In this document: positions 26,131 to 35,035 of the stretch, one piece after another | Numbering within the stretch: the stretch's first letter is position 1 | How the letters are laid out: each line of letters starts with the position of its first letter | Origin: an uncultured Eubacterium sp. | GTDB lineage: Bacteria; Bacillota; Clostridia; Lachnospirales; Lachnospiraceae | NCBI GenBank assembly: GCA_910584595.1 | Contig: CAJUBQ010000003.1 | Span: 34,372 to 98,371, forward strand | DNA: 64,000 nucleotides | Direction: 5' to 3' | Made by a program: the position numbers and the translations under genes | Notes under the pieces: model-generated | What the model saw: the letters and a program-made list of their open reading frames with translations, nothing else | Databases searched by the model: none | What the model was told of the DNA's origin: nothing

Positions 26131-26757
26131 ATGAAAGCCGAACCTAATGATTGGAGACCATATGGTAAAATTATTTATCAGAAACAACATTTCATAGTCA
26201 AGCAAGTAGCCTTACTGCCTGAAAAAGCAGCTGAATATGACAGTGCGCCTGATTATGCCTGCTGTCCGATTCAATCCTGGCAGTATACCGATTTACATAA
26301 GTTATTTGACGACTGGCGCCAACAATTTGCCAAATCATCTTCAAATGGCATCTGCAAACGCATTCCATGTATCTGTTATCCGGATACGATAACCTTTCGG
26401 GCAGCTTATTTAGCCGGCCTAAAGCATAGCGCCTTTATGAAGTCTATGAACGACAACATTGATCGCGGATGGGAATCTGCAAGAATTACCGCACATGATA
26501 CCGTAACGAAAGCAACGAAAGCAAAAGACCTGAAAGAAATATGCAGAGCCATCGGTTACCCGCCGTTTATCATCGCTGCACTTGGGAAAGCCCTTCTCAA
26601 ATTTGAAGATGGAGACGCCATCCCGCTGATAGCCAAATTCTACGAGGAATTGATTACAAGTATTCTCTATACGCCTGTAGAAAAGACAGACGAATTGGCA
26701 TTAAAGATTTCTGATAAAACATGGGAAATCATCGATGCCACTGAATTTAATTACTAA
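26131..26757 (+). CDS. Uncharacterised 208-residue protein
   Basis: Soluble protein with no signal peptide or membrane segment. Features: a Tyr/Trp-rich N-terminus, CCPIQSWQYTDLHKLFDDWRQQFAK, CKRIPCICYPDTITFRAAYLAGL, then a helical region. I do not recognise a family. ATG 26131 follows GGAGGACATCAA, which is the better of two starts (the other at 26113). The stop is followed directly by the 158-nt hairpin. Isolated from any recognisable partner. Confidence 0.6.
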   Translation: MKAEPNDWRPYGKIIYQKQHFIVKQVALLPEKAAEYDSAPDYACCPIQSWQYTDLHKLFDDWRQQFAKSSSNGICKRIPCICYPDTITFRAAYLAGLKHSAFMKSMNDNIDRGWESARITAHDTVTKATKAKDLKEICRAIGYPPFIIAALGKALLKFEDGDAIPLIAKFYEELITSILYTPVEKTDELALKISDKTWEIIDATEFNY

Positions 26758-26915
26758 TATAACCTAATTTAAATAAGTATACGTTTGGCTGAGAATAAAT
26801 TTTCGAGAGTACATGGCAAAAACCGGAGGTGTACCGGGCGTACATTGAGGATTTTTGTCATGCACTCTCGGGAATTTAGGCCAGCCAAACGTGTGCTTAT
26901 TTAAATTGGGTTATA
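26758..26915 (+). repeat. 158-nt near-perfect palindrome with plus-strand RNA structure signature
   Basis: The arms of about 66 nt (starting TATAACCTAATTTAAATAAG) match the reverse complement of the other arm except at about 12 positions. Most differences leave G-U pairs if the plus strand is transcribed, whereas on the other strand they would be A-C mismatches. The centre GTGTAC...GTACAT can pair further. It begins at the base after the stop codon of the upstream gene. I think related elements are repeated in Lachnospiraceae genomes, but no second copy is visible here. Confidence 0.75.
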
Positions 26916-26940
26916 CCTTCACATAAATAGTTTTTTATAA

Positions 26941-27020
26941 AAATAACTCTTTCATGCAGAGCATCCTTGATTTTAAATTTACATTTAACAAATATCGCTC
27001 TGCTGAAAGAGTTATTTTTT
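26941..27020 (+). terminator. Long hairpin with T-run upstream of dinB
   Basis: AAATAACTCTTTC/GAAAGAGTTATTT plus an inner GCAGAGC/GCTCTGC, with a 34-nt loop and TTTTTT after the stem. Placed 59 nt before the dinB start, it ends transcripts of the previous gene or attenuates dinB. Confidence 0.72.
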
Positions 27021-27027
27021 CCATTTA

Positions 27028-27056
27028 AGAATAACAAAACGCATTTTGGTTATTCT
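27028..27056 (+). promoter_or_regulatory. Palindromic operator-like site before dinB
   Basis: AGAATAAC/GTTATTCT arms of 8 bp about 21 nt before the start codon. It is not the GAACNNNNGTTC type LexA box known from Firmicutes, so SOS control is not directly supported. Confidence 0.4.
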
Positions 27057-27078
27057 AACACTATGAGGAGTATCAGCC

Positions 27079-28386
27079 ATGCCGAAACAAATTATTTTTC
27101 ACATTGACGTAAACAGCGCATTTTTATCCTGGGAAGCTTCCTACCGCATTCATCATCTTGGCGGAACGGTTGACCTGCGTACGATTCCCTCTGCGGTAGG
27201 CGGCAATATATCCAAACGGCGCGGTATTGTTCTGGCAAAATCCATTCCAGCCAAAAAATATCACATCCAAACCGGAGAACCGATTACAGATGCATTAAGA
27301 AAATGCCCCAATCTCATCATCGTTCCTCCAAACTATGAATTATATGAAAAAAACTCAAAAGCATTTATGAACATATTGCGAAAGTATACCGATAAGGTTG
27401 AACAATACAGCATTGACGAAGCTTTTATGGATATGACCGGAACACAGATGCTTTTCGGCCCTCCTGTTGTAGCTGCCACCGCACTGAAAGATGAGATTCA
27501 CCACACGCTTGGATTCACTGTAAATGTAGGCATTTCGGATAAAAAATTGCTTGCCAAAATGGCCAGTGATTTTGAAAAACCTGACCGCGTGCACACGTTG
27601 TTTAGCGAAGATATTCAGCAAAAAATGTGGCCGCTCCCTGTTCGAGATCTGTTTTTTGTCGGGAATGCCTCTGAAAAAAAATTAAATGCCATTGGCATCC
27701 AAACAATTGGTGATCTTGCAAAAACAGACCTTAAAACATTAAAAGCTCTTTTAAAAAAACATGGGGAGGCAATCTGGAATTTTGCAAACGGAAAAGATGT
27801 ATCTCTTGTGGAACCCGAACCAGCTGATAATAAAGGTTATGGCAACTCCACGACAATCGCCTTTGACGTGGCTGACGCTCCAACTGCTAAATTGGTTTTA
27901 CTGTCTTTGTCTGAGACGGTTGGCAGACGTTTGCGCAAAAACCACGTCCGCATTGATATGATTTCAGTCAGTATCCGATATCATGATTTCCATTCCGTAT
28001 CTCATCAAAGTGTGCTGGAAACTCCCACCAACATTACAAACGAAATCCACGCTGCAGCATGCAAACTGTTTGATGAGCTTTGGGACGGAACCCCGATCCG
28101 TCATCTGGGTGTGCATACCGGACATGTAACAAAAGACGGTGCAAACCGTCAGATTTCTCTATTTGACGATACTGATTATGAAAAACTGGAAAAGCTGGAC
28201 CATGCCGTCGATCATATCCGCGAAAAATTCGGCGCCGACGCAATCACGCGAGCTTCTTTTTTAAATCAAGATAAAATAGATCATATGAACGGCGGCATAT
28301 CCAGAGAAAATCGCACTGTGGATTATAGTAAAATAGATTTGGATATTTCCGTCAAAAAGAAGGTAGATAAATGGGATTTCAATTAG
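27079..28386 (+). CDS. Y-family DNA polymerase (DinB/UvrX type)
   Basis: 435 residues. Catalytic Asp10 (FHIDVNSAFLSWE), Asp113/Glu114 in YSIDEAFMD, the thumb helix-hairpin-helix FFVGNASEKKLNAIGIQTIGDLAK, and the little-finger domain are all present. QISLF near residue 355 is a beta-clamp-binding motif. Y-family enzymes bypass DNA lesions with low fidelity. This reads closest to the UvrX/YqjW-type second DinB of Firmicutes. ATG 27079 follows GAGGAG. A small coupled gene follows, overlapping by 16 nt. Confidence 0.9.
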   Translation: MPKQIIFHIDVNSAFLSWEASYRIHHLGGTVDLRTIPSAVGGNISKRRGIVLAKSIPAKKYHIQTGEPITDALRKCPNLIIVPPNYELYEKNSKAFMNILRKYTDKVEQYSIDEAFMDMTGTQMLFGPPVVAATALKDEIHHTLGFTVNVGISDKKLLAKMASDFEKPDRVHTLFSEDIQQKMWPLPVRDLFFVGNASEKKLNAIGIQTIGDLAKTDLKTLKALLKKHGEAIWNFANGKDVSLVEPEPADNKGYGNSTTIAFDVADAPTAKLVLLSLSETVGRRLRKNHVRIDMISVSIRYHDFHSVSHQSVLETPTNITNEIHAAACKLFDELWDGTPIRHLGVHTGHVTKDGANRQISLFDDTDYEKLEKLDHAVDHIREKFGADAITRASFLNQDKIDHMNGGISRENRTVDYSKIDLDISVKKKVDKWDFN

Positions 28387-28682
28387 GTGACATGATAGAA
28401 ACGCGTGAACACGGCGTCCTGCATGGAATACAGCGAGAAATTGCCTGTGAATGCTGGTTTACAAGTAACGGCAGAAGTATTCCTCAAATTATAAAAGTCA
28501 TGGATGAAGAAGGACGCCTCTACACAATTCGCGATATTGAACTGCTAACAGCAGAAACCAAAACATACAGTGGTATCCAGACTGTCGAACATTTATGCAG
28601 AATCCGTATTTATGGCAACGAAAGCATTGTGAAACTGATTTACACAAAAGAAAGCTGTAGATGGACAATCATTGAAGTATGA
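28371..28682 (+). CDS. Small protein coupled to the Y-family polymerase gene
   Basis: 103 residues, beta-rich, with GVLHGIQREIACECWFTSNGRSIPQIIKVMDEEGRLYTI. It overlaps the polymerase gene by 16 nt, with AAGG 8 nt before ATG, so it is translated with it. A YolD-like accessory usually accompanies UvrX-type polymerases but this sequence is not clearly that family, so it may be a different partner. Its stop abuts the stop of the convergent ABC gene. Confidence 0.6.
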   Translation: MGFQLGDMIETREHGVLHGIQREIACECWFTSNGRSIPQIIKVMDEEGRLYTIRDIELLTAETKTYSGIQTVEHLCRIRIYGNESIVKLIYTKESCRWTIIEV

Positions 28683-30392
28683 TTAACCATTCTCCATTTC
28701 CAGCATTTCTCTAAACTCATTGCTTTTATTTAAAAGTTGATTATAATTTCCTGTTTCAATCATGCCGCCATTTTTCAATAAAATGATTTGGTCAACTTCA
28801 CTTAAGATTTCCTGTTTGTGTGTAATCACAATCACTGTTTTCTCTTTTAATCTTGTATGCATCAGACTATGAATCTGATGTTCGGAATAAATGTCTGCAT
28901 TAGAAGTCGCTTCATCAAAGATTATGATTGGTTTATCATGCACCAAAGCTCTGGCGAGCGCAATTTTTTGTTTTTGCCCTCCCGAAAGTGACGCTCCATT
29001 TTGCCCTACAATATAATCCAAAGACGCTTCTTTTATGAAATCTTCCAAACCACTGTCCAGGCAGGCAGCTTTTATCGCATCATCACTGATTTGTTCATAA
29101 AGACGGATATTATTTCGAATCGTATCGTTAAAAAGATAAATCTGCTGACTGACCACAGATACCATATCTCTGTAATTTTGCAATGATAATTTTGAAATAT
29201 CTGTTCCATTTAATAGAATCTGCCCCGCTGATGGCTCATATAACCTTGTAAGCAAATGAATGATCGTCGTTTTTCCTGAACCATTCCTTCCAATTAAGGC
29301 AGTTTTGCTGCCTTGCGCAAATGTGATATTAACATCACTCAGAACAGCTTTATCGGAACCATAAGAAAAATATACATGACGTAAATCCAATTCCCTGAAT
29401 ACCGTTTCTGTCATTTTTCCGTTATCCTTCTCTTCCTGTAAATCCATAAATTCATAATATCTTTTTGTAGATGGAACTATACCGGAAAGCAGATATCCAA
29501 TATTTAAAATCGCTGATATTGGTCCTGTTACATAAGAACTATATGTAACAAATGCAAAAACGCTTCCAACCGATAACTGAAAATCAAAAACAAGATTGGC
29601 GCCGACAATATACAATATCGTAGACAAAAATTGAATCATGATAGAATCTGTAATAATATTCCATTGGCCTAGCATATTCATCTTCTTTTGTTTTTTTATC
29701 ACATTTTCCTGATGATTAGAAAATTCCTTAAGTTTGTGTTGAAACAAATGAAACAATTTTACTTCTGTAATCCCTCCAACTGTTTCACCAAACCATTTTG
29801 CATATTCCTGATGATACTTTATAAAATCTTCCATCACCATTTTTTGCTTCTTTGCAAAATACTTCATAACAATATATTTAACAGGAATAAACAAGAGCAC
29901 CAGTATGGTCATTCTTGCGTCAATCAGGAATAATCCAACAATGCCTCCCATCATGTGAAAAACTTGCGTAATAATAAAAAATACGCTTTCATCCGCAATT
30001 GATACCATTTTACTGATATCCATATTGATATTATTCAGCAATTCAGCATAATTCGTTCGATGAAAGTAGCTGATCTTCATTCTCATCAGGTGCGAAAAGG
30101 ACTGTTTCGAAAGGAAGTATTGTATGTCAGCAGAAATACCTACTCTCTTTTTCTCTTTTATAATATCTGTCATGGAGTTAATTCCATATATTACAAGCAA
30201 AAGAAACGCTGAGTCAATCAATAATTTTTTGTTTCCTCCTATAAAACCATCATCCATGATTTGTTTACTTATCAACGGAATACATAAATTTAATCCTGTA
30301 GATATCAGCAGGCAACAAATAATGACTGCTATTGTCTTACGATATCTTTTCAAAAGCTTCAGCAATTTTTTAATTGCTTCAAGATCGCTCAT
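28683..30392 (-). CDS. ABC exporter of the Cys-rich peptide cluster (no C39 domain)
   Basis: 569 residues. Six membrane segments in the first 300 residues, then an ATPase domain with GRNGSGKTTIIHLL (Walker A), QIYLFNDTI, LSGGQKQKIALARAL (signature) and IIIFDEATSN (Walker B). It begins directly with membrane sequence and has no N-terminal C39 peptidase. It is the last gene of the peptide cluster, overlapping the acyl-carrier-related gene by 14 nt, and very likely exports the modified peptide(s). Leader removal would then fall to the S8 proteases in the cluster. Confidence 0.9.
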   Translation of the reverse strand: MSDLEAIKKLLKLLKRYRKTIAVIICCLLISTGLNLCIPLISKQIMDDGFIGGNKKLLIDSAFLLLVIYGINSMTDIIKEKKRVGISADIQYFLSKQSFSHLMRMKISYFHRTNYAELLNNINMDISKMVSIADESVFFIITQVFHMMGGIVGLFLIDARMTILVLLFIPVKYIVMKYFAKKQKMVMEDFIKYHQEYAKWFGETVGGITEVKLFHLFQHKLKEFSNHQENVIKKQKKMNMLGQWNIITDSIMIQFLSTILYIVGANLVFDFQLSVGSVFAFVTYSSYVTGPISAILNIGYLLSGIVPSTKRYYEFMDLQEEKDNGKMTETVFRELDLRHVYFSYGSDKAVLSDVNITFAQGSKTALIGRNGSGKTTIIHLLTRLYEPSAGQILLNGTDISKLSLQNYRDMVSVVSQQIYLFNDTIRNNIRLYEQISDDAIKAACLDSGLEDFIKEASLDYIVGQNGASLSGGQKQKIALARALVHDKPIIIFDEATSNADIYSEHQIHSLMHTRLKEKTVIVITHKQEILSEVDQIILLKNGGMIETGNYNQLLNKSNEFREMLEMENG

Positions 30393-30687
30393 AATCTCCT
30401 CCTTCTTCTGTATCCCTATTTTCCAACATACTCCCTGCTAAAGCATCCATTGTTTCTTGTATTTCTTTTACGAAACCTTTAAATGTACAAAAGGCAGGAT
30501 CTATTAATGATTTCTCATCAAATTTAATGTGAAATTCATTTTCAATCTCAAAGATAAGATCAATAAAATGTCTTGCAGCCAGCCCTATTTGGGGACTAAA
30601 AAAACTCGTACAAAACATGCTTTCTGTTAATTGTACAGAAAAATTATCTCTTAGTTTATTCAACACTGTACTTTGTATATTTTCCAT
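30379..30687 (-). CDS. Acyl-carrier-related protein, copy 2 (phosphopantetheine Ser missing)
   Basis: 102 residues with ACP-like helical pattern (TVLNKLRDNFSVQLTESMF, then GLAARHFIDLIFEIENEFHIKF). Aligned to ordinary ACPs the Ser that carries the phosphopantetheine arm falls on an Ala, so it cannot be an ordinary carrier. It fits the NCBIfam description of peptide maturation system acyl carrier-related proteins (TIGR04069). Compare copy 1 at 36204-36461, which keeps a Ser. ATG 30687 has GGAGAAG upstream. Confidence 0.7.
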   Translation of the reverse strand: MENIQSTVLNKLRDNFSVQLTESMFCTSFFSPQIGLAARHFIDLIFEIENEFHIKFDEKSLIDPAFCTFKGFVKEIQETMDALAGSMLENRDTEEGGDYERS

Positions 30688-30701
30688 TTAACTTCTCCCG
30701 T

Positions 30702-31772
30702 TTAATTAGTCAAATAATTAATTAACTCATCAATTTCTTTTCTAAAAGTTTCCTCATTGTTTATATTGAAAACTTTCTTTCCATCAAATGACGCTATCTT
30801 TTCATCCACCTTTTTCTGTTTCATATAAACCAATCTCTCCCCCTCATTTCTTTCATCTCCATATATATCATGAAACACATTTGCTAAGTGAAAACTTTGC
30901 ACCGAATACTCATACCGATGCTGCATATAATCTGTAATAAATTCCCAAAATGAGCCTTCATATTCATTATAAGCCAAACAAAGCAGCGTTCCGTCAACTG
31001 ATAATGCGTTGGAAACTAAATAATTTACGATGCCAAATCCGTTTGGATGATCCATATCATAAGGCATTACCCCTCCAGGCACACCTATGATAATGATATC
31101 TGGATGTTCTTTCCTTTCTATTTGTTTTACATAACTGTTAAACATATAGACCTTATCAATTTCCGGAATATTCTGAAACATAAATTGGGGAAAATTATGC
31201 ATTTCAAATATTCTGCTGTATTTTTTACTTCCTATTTGAGAAACACAATAGCCCCTTTTCTTAAACTCATCTCTTACCCTTAACTGCACTTCAAACTTAT
31301 TCGTATATTCTGATAATCCGCAAATCAAGAGGATAGGGACGTTCATTTCCTTAATTTTTTTCTCTTTTAGCATATCATAAGCTGCATACGAATCGCAATA
31401 ATTTTTAAAATGAACTCCGTTTTCTATACATTTTCCTGTAATTGTCCTATTCATTTCATCTTCCAGCTCGAATAAACAGACAATATTTTTCTTATGTTCT
31501 ATAGAATACATCATTTTGTCAAATACCACATCCGAAAATTCTGTAAAAATAATATCATCTACATCCTGCATACATATTTCAAAATCAGCCATAATCTCTA
31601 TTCCAAGCGGTTTGCCTTTGACAAGCTCCCCTGCATCTCTATGCTCAATCCCTTGTCCACTTAAACATACCGGTATAATCTCTTCATATTTTTCCATCAT
31701 CTCTTTGTATTTTAATATTTCTACATATTCTTTATTGATCGGATATATTACTGCTTTTAAACTGTTTTTCAT
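30702..31772 (-). CDS. TIGR04066-like peptide maturation protein, copy 2
   Basis: 356 residues. N-terminal half is alpha/beta (IYPINKEYVEILKYKE, ICMQDVDDIIFTEFSDVVF). The C-terminal half begins VPILLICGLSEYTNKFEVQ and contains HPDIIIIGVPGGVMPYDMDHPNGFGI, which is also clear in copy 1 (PDVIIIGVPGGIMP). It overlaps the rSAM gene by 4 nt (ATGA), so it is translationally coupled. I recall TIGR04066 being defined as part of the same Cys-rich peptide clusters. Molecular function is not known. The C-terminal pattern resembles the C-terminal half of the two S8 proteases in the cluster. Confidence 0.78.
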   Translation of the reverse strand: MKNSLKAVIYPINKEYVEILKYKEMMEKYEEIIPVCLSGQGIEHRDAGELVKGKPLGIEIMADFEICMQDVDDIIFTEFSDVVFDKMMYSIEHKKNIVCLFELEDEMNRTITGKCIENGVHFKNYCDSYAAYDMLKEKKIKEMNVPILLICGLSEYTNKFEVQLRVRDEFKKRGYCVSQIGSKKYSRIFEMHNFPQFMFQNIPEIDKVYMFNSYVKQIERKEHPDIIIIGVPGGVMPYDMDHPNGFGIVNYLVSNALSVDGTLLCLAYNEYEGSFWEFITDYMQHRYEYSVQSFHLANVFHDIYGDERNEGERLVYMKQKKVDEKIASFDGKKVFNINNEETFRKEIDELINYLTN

Positions 31773-33229
31773 CTATCTACCTCCTCAAAATGATACCCGT
31801 ACTTTTCCAATATACAAATATCTTTCAGCGTATCCAACATAGACGCCTGCAGATCTGAACACTTTTCCAACCTGCATGCTGCAGATAACTCCCCACCATT
31901 ATCCGCCTGAATAAAGCAGAATTTGCAATGTGCGATCATCCAGCAATTTTTACACTTTTCTTCTGTTATTTTCCCAATATTCAATAGTTTTTCACATTTT
32001 TCCAATGATAACCCATCTTCGATATTTCCAATCACAGAACATGGAGATGTCTCGTCGATCCTCTCACATGGAAAAAAGTTTCCTTCCACATTCAGAAATA
32101 ATTTTTTTCTGCCTGGAACACATGGTCCTGCCGGATGATAACAGGCAGGTATTCCTGTAAATGTCTTCATTGTGTTATATGTCTTTTTCATTTCTTCAAA
32201 TCTATTAAGCTGCATTCTCGATGGAAAAGTTTTTATCCTTTTCATCATATATAAAAAACATTTATACTTTTCAAATTCCAAATACTGTATAAACTGATCT
32301 ATATCATTTTTATACTGCGGCTCATTTCTTATATAATTTGTACTATAAAAGGTTGTTATTACTTCACACTTTTCAAAAAGCGGATCATTTGAAAAAAAAT
32401 GATCCACATCCATAACCCCAAGATCCTGAGCACAAACAGTATTGAACATTACATTCTGATTAAAATATTCTGTATATTGTTGTTTAAACTGACACAAATT
32501 TCTATATACTACAGCAAAACTTCCCCTGCCATCCGCAAATACCCGGGATTTATCATGGATATTCTCAGGACCATCCAGACTAATCGTAAGTAAAACGTTA
32601 TTTTCACAAAAGAAACGCATAATTTCATCTGAAAGCAAAACCGCATTTGTAGTCAACGAAAATATTACTTTTCTGGATCCAAATATTTCTTTTGTGTATT
32701 GCATACACTTTTTAATTAAATCAAACTCTAATAAAGGTTCTCCACCATAAAACGAAACGTTGATAACATCACAATTCGAAGAATGATGATAAAGAAATTG
32801 AATGCCTTTTTTTGCCAGTTCAAAATCCATTCTTTTATTCGCATGTTTTCTGTTATTATAATAATTTCCTGTATACGGACAATAATCACATCGTAAATTA
32901 CAGTTTTGCGTTACCTGAAGATTCATACTTTCGATATTATCATCCAAAATATCTTCCAGCATTTCCGTCATCGGATGCTGAAGTTTTTCGATGTACATGT
33001 TTGAAAAAAAACCTTGTTCCCGGCTCAGTCTGTAAAATTGCTGAAATTCATCATTATCTATAGAAGCTGCCTGTTGAAAAAAATCTGTCTTATGTTCATT
33101 TAATTTTTTTAAGTATGTAAAGCATACATTACTTATCTTTTGTATTTTATTTGCATAAGTATCAAACATATAAAACTCATGATTACTTGTCTGAAAAAGT
33201 GTATAGACCGGCTTTCCCTGTTCTATCAT
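31769..33229 (-). CDS. Cys-rich peptide radical SAM maturase (CcpM-like), copy 2
   Basis: 486 residues. The radical SAM cluster is CNLRCDYC (Cys110, 114, 117), followed by NVSFYGGEPLLEFDL and SLTTNAVLLSDE. A C-terminal SPASM/auxiliary-cluster region carries many Cys (CVPGRKKLF, FFPCERIDE, CKNCWMIAHCKFC). The N-terminus resembles a peptide-binding RRE-like start. It is one of two in the cluster (about 40% similar by eye with copy 1) and presumably modifies the second peptide precursor. ATG 33229 has GGAG upstream. It follows the S8 gene by 16 nt. Confidence 0.88.
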   Translation of the reverse strand: MIEQGKPVYTLFQTSNHEFYMFDTYANKIQKISNVCFTYLKKLNEHKTDFFQQAASIDNDEFQQFYRLSREQGFFSNMYIEKLQHPMTEMLEDILDDNIESMNLQVTQNCNLRCDYCPYTGNYYNNRKHANKRMDFELAKKGIQFLYHHSSNCDVINVSFYGGEPLLEFDLIKKCMQYTKEIFGSRKVIFSLTTNAVLLSDEIMRFFCENNVLLTISLDGPENIHDKSRVFADGRGSFAVVYRNLCQFKQQYTEYFNQNVMFNTVCAQDLGVMDVDHFFSNDPLFEKCEVITTFYSTNYIRNEPQYKNDIDQFIQYLEFEKYKCFLYMMKRIKTFPSRMQLNRFEEMKKTYNTMKTFTGIPACYHPAGPCVPGRKKLFLNVEGNFFPCERIDETSPCSVIGNIEDGLSLEKCEKLLNIGKITEEKCKNCWMIAHCKFCFIQADNGGELSAACRLEKCSDLQASMLDTLKDICILEKYGYHFEEVDR

Positions 33230-33245
33230 CGCTTGTAATCTCCTC

Positions 33246-34643
33246 TTATAGTTGTTCTTCTATATATTCATATATATCTCTATCTTCCACATTGGGAAGT
33301 AAATTTAACTTAAAATCTTTAGATACTCCATATCTCAGATTTAAGTCACTATCTAGCTCTTGCATTTTATGATCCATATCTATCAAAATTATAATCAGGT
33401 CAACAAGATGAAACTCTATATATTCCTTAATCCGAAATGCTTCACCACAATATTCAAAACCATACAAAACACCCGCAGCTCTATCCATAAAAATCTTACA
33501 GTGATAGCCATTATCTGCGAACTCCTGATTCGTTTTGACCATATTTTTTACTATTTCTTTCTTGTTATCGTAATATATAATAACAACAGGTATATCCAGA
33601 TTCTCAATTTGTTCATCTATAAATATTTTTCCAAAATCCTGACGAAAGATCCTAAATGTTCTTTCTAAACAAACTGTTTTAGAAACTGGTATGACATCAT
33701 CATGAATCATCAGTGTATAAGGTACAGAAGCTCCTTCTTTTTTTAACCAATCATTTATTTTCTCACAATTTCCCGCTATTATCAATGTATCCGCTATCCT
33801 CTGAGTGAATATGTCCTTAATATCTTCCGCTTTCGATTTTATTTCATCAAAAAAATATCTTTGAACAACCTCAAAACAAAAGCAGCGATCTTCAAAACGA
33901 AAACTTCGTGATTGTAGGATAACAGCTCTGCTGCACCAATCAAACTTTCTCAATTCCAAATGTCCAACGCCACATAATAAACATAGTTTTTGTTTAAGCT
34001 CCCATACGTTCTGACCATCCTGATATAAATTACTGACAATTGCTGTTATATAAGGTGTTGCGAAACTACTTGCATGTTGAGTTACAATCTTATTCCCTTG
34101 TACCTCAATGTCATGCTCCGATTTCCCGAACAATTCAATACCATCAAATTTATATTCTGTATTTAATAATATATCTTGATTTTGCGGGCTCGCACTGACA
34201 CCTATCACATTTGTGAACGCTGCCGGATATGTTACAAAAGAATTATTATTCTGTGCTGCTACAATGATATGGCCCTCTTTCGCTAATTGATTCACGCACA
34301 TTCTTAAAATCATTTCATCCTGAAAAAAAGATGTCCCCAGGCTTAAATTAATAATTTTAATTCCCATCTGGCGAACCCATTGCAGCGCAGTGATTAGCTT
34401 ATCAGCACTGCATCGCTTCTTGCTGTCAAGAATTTCTACACTGATAATATGTACTTTCACTTTTACGGATTGTTCAAATATTTTCACACATATTGTCCCA
34501 TGTGTAATTTCGTTTCCTTTGTTTCCATTCGAACATACTGCAACTCTTCCGTTTTGTACTGAATATAATTCAACCTTTTGCAAGTCAGATAACAAATTTG
34601 TATTTATACCATCATCAAGAAATGCCACTTTTATCTCATTCAC
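33246..34643 (-). CDS. S8 (subtilisin-family) peptidase, copy 2
   Basis: 465 residues. Catalytic Asp10 (AFLDDGIN), His48 (ITHGTICVKI), oxyanion Asn133 (AAQNNNS) and Ser193 (SSFATPYITA) are present. No signal peptide, so it is cytosolic. A C-terminal half of about 230 residues is not protease. It reads IPVVIIYYDNKKEIVKNMV...FADNGYHCKIFMD...VDLIIILIDM, like the C-terminal half of the TIGR04066-like protein. I favour the GTG at 34643 (GGAG 6 nt upstream) over a TTG at 34655. It likely removes the leader of the modified peptide. Confidence 0.85.
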   Translation of the reverse strand: MNEIKVAFLDDGINTNLLSDLQKVELYSVQNGRVAVCSNGNKGNEITHGTICVKIFEQSVKVKVHIISVEILDSKKRCSADKLITALQWVRQMGIKIINLSLGTSFFQDEMILRMCVNQLAKEGHIIVAAQNNNSFVTYPAAFTNVIGVSASPQNQDILLNTEYKFDGIELFGKSEHDIEVQGNKIVTQHASSFATPYITAIVSNLYQDGQNVWELKQKLCLLCGVGHLELRKFDWCSRAVILQSRSFRFEDRCFCFEVVQRYFFDEIKSKAEDIKDIFTQRIADTLIIAGNCEKINDWLKKEGASVPYTLMIHDDVIPVSKTVCLERTFRIFRQDFGKIFIDEQIENLDIPVVIIYYDNKKEIVKNMVKTNQEFADNGYHCKIFMDRAAGVLYGFEYCGEAFRIKEYIEFHLVDLIIILIDMDHKMQELDSDLNLRYGVSKDFKLNLLPNVEDRDIYEYIEEQL

Positions 34644-34674
34644 CGTTTTCTCCAATTACAAATATATTTCAAAA

Positions 34675-34730
34675 CGTGTTTGAAAAATCATTTCTGCAAT
34701 CTGACCCAGAGAAACCTTTTTTCAAACACG
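34675..34730 (-). other. Inverted repeat between precursor 2 and the S8 gene
   Basis: CGTGTTTGAAAAA/TTTTTCAAACACG, 13-bp perfect arms with a 30-nt loop. It may be an mRNA-processing or stabilising hairpin between precursor and processing genes. Confidence 0.6.
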
Positions 34731-34742
34731 CTTTAAAACGCA

Positions 34743-34767
34743 GGGAGCTGAACTCATATCAGCTCCC
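34743..34767 (-). terminator. Hairpin downstream of precursor 2
   Basis: GGGAGCTGA/TCAGCTCCC 9-bp stem with a 7-nt loop and then TGCGTTTTAAAG on the minus strand. It looks like a leaky terminator, giving more precursor than downstream mRNA. Confidence 0.6.
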
Positions 34768-34803
34768 ATCTGGCTTTTGTAAAATATTAATATACGCCTA
34801 TTA

Positions 34804-34941
34804 TTAAATATAATTATAATTTACTCTGCCATAAGATGCGTTCAGGTTGTTATTCAGGCTGCATCCACATACACATCTGCAATGTGCCATTACATGCTGT
34901 TTAGATGTTGCTTTAACCTTTTTCTTAAGCTGCTTTTTCAT
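34804..34941 (-). CDS. Second Cys-rich peptide precursor (CxCxCxC)
   Basis: 45 residues. A Lys-rich leader (MKKQLKKKVKATSKQH) is followed by a core with four Cys in CRCVCGC (residues 21, 23, 25, 27), then an Asn/Tyr-rich tail ending NYNYI. It resembles the start of CLI_3235-family peptides (KK leader, then alternating Cys). It sits directly before its own S8 protease and radical SAM gene. ATG 34941 follows GGAGG by 8 nt. Confidence 0.72.
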   Translation of the reverse strand: MKKQLKKKVKATSKQHVMAHCRCVCGCSLNNNLNASYGRVNYNYI

Positions 34942-34968
34942 GATACTTTCCTCCTTTTTTGTCTTTTT

Positions 34969-35015
34969 ATAAGAAATGCTGTACGCAATCTGGATGACAT
35001 TGCTCAGCATCTTAT
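34969..35015 (-). other. Hairpin upstream of precursor 2
   Basis: ATAAG..ATGCTG..GCAAT pairs with ATTGC..CAGCAT..CTTAT, a long interrupted stem about 30 nt before the precursor 2 start. It has no T-run and could be an RNA processing or attenuation structure that sets precursor dosage. Confidence 0.5.
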
Positions 35016-35035
35016 AAACTTTTCGCTTATGTAAC

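Noticed and set aside
27028..27056. LexA box before the Y-family polymerase
   Set aside because: The palindrome does not match GAACNNNNGTTC.
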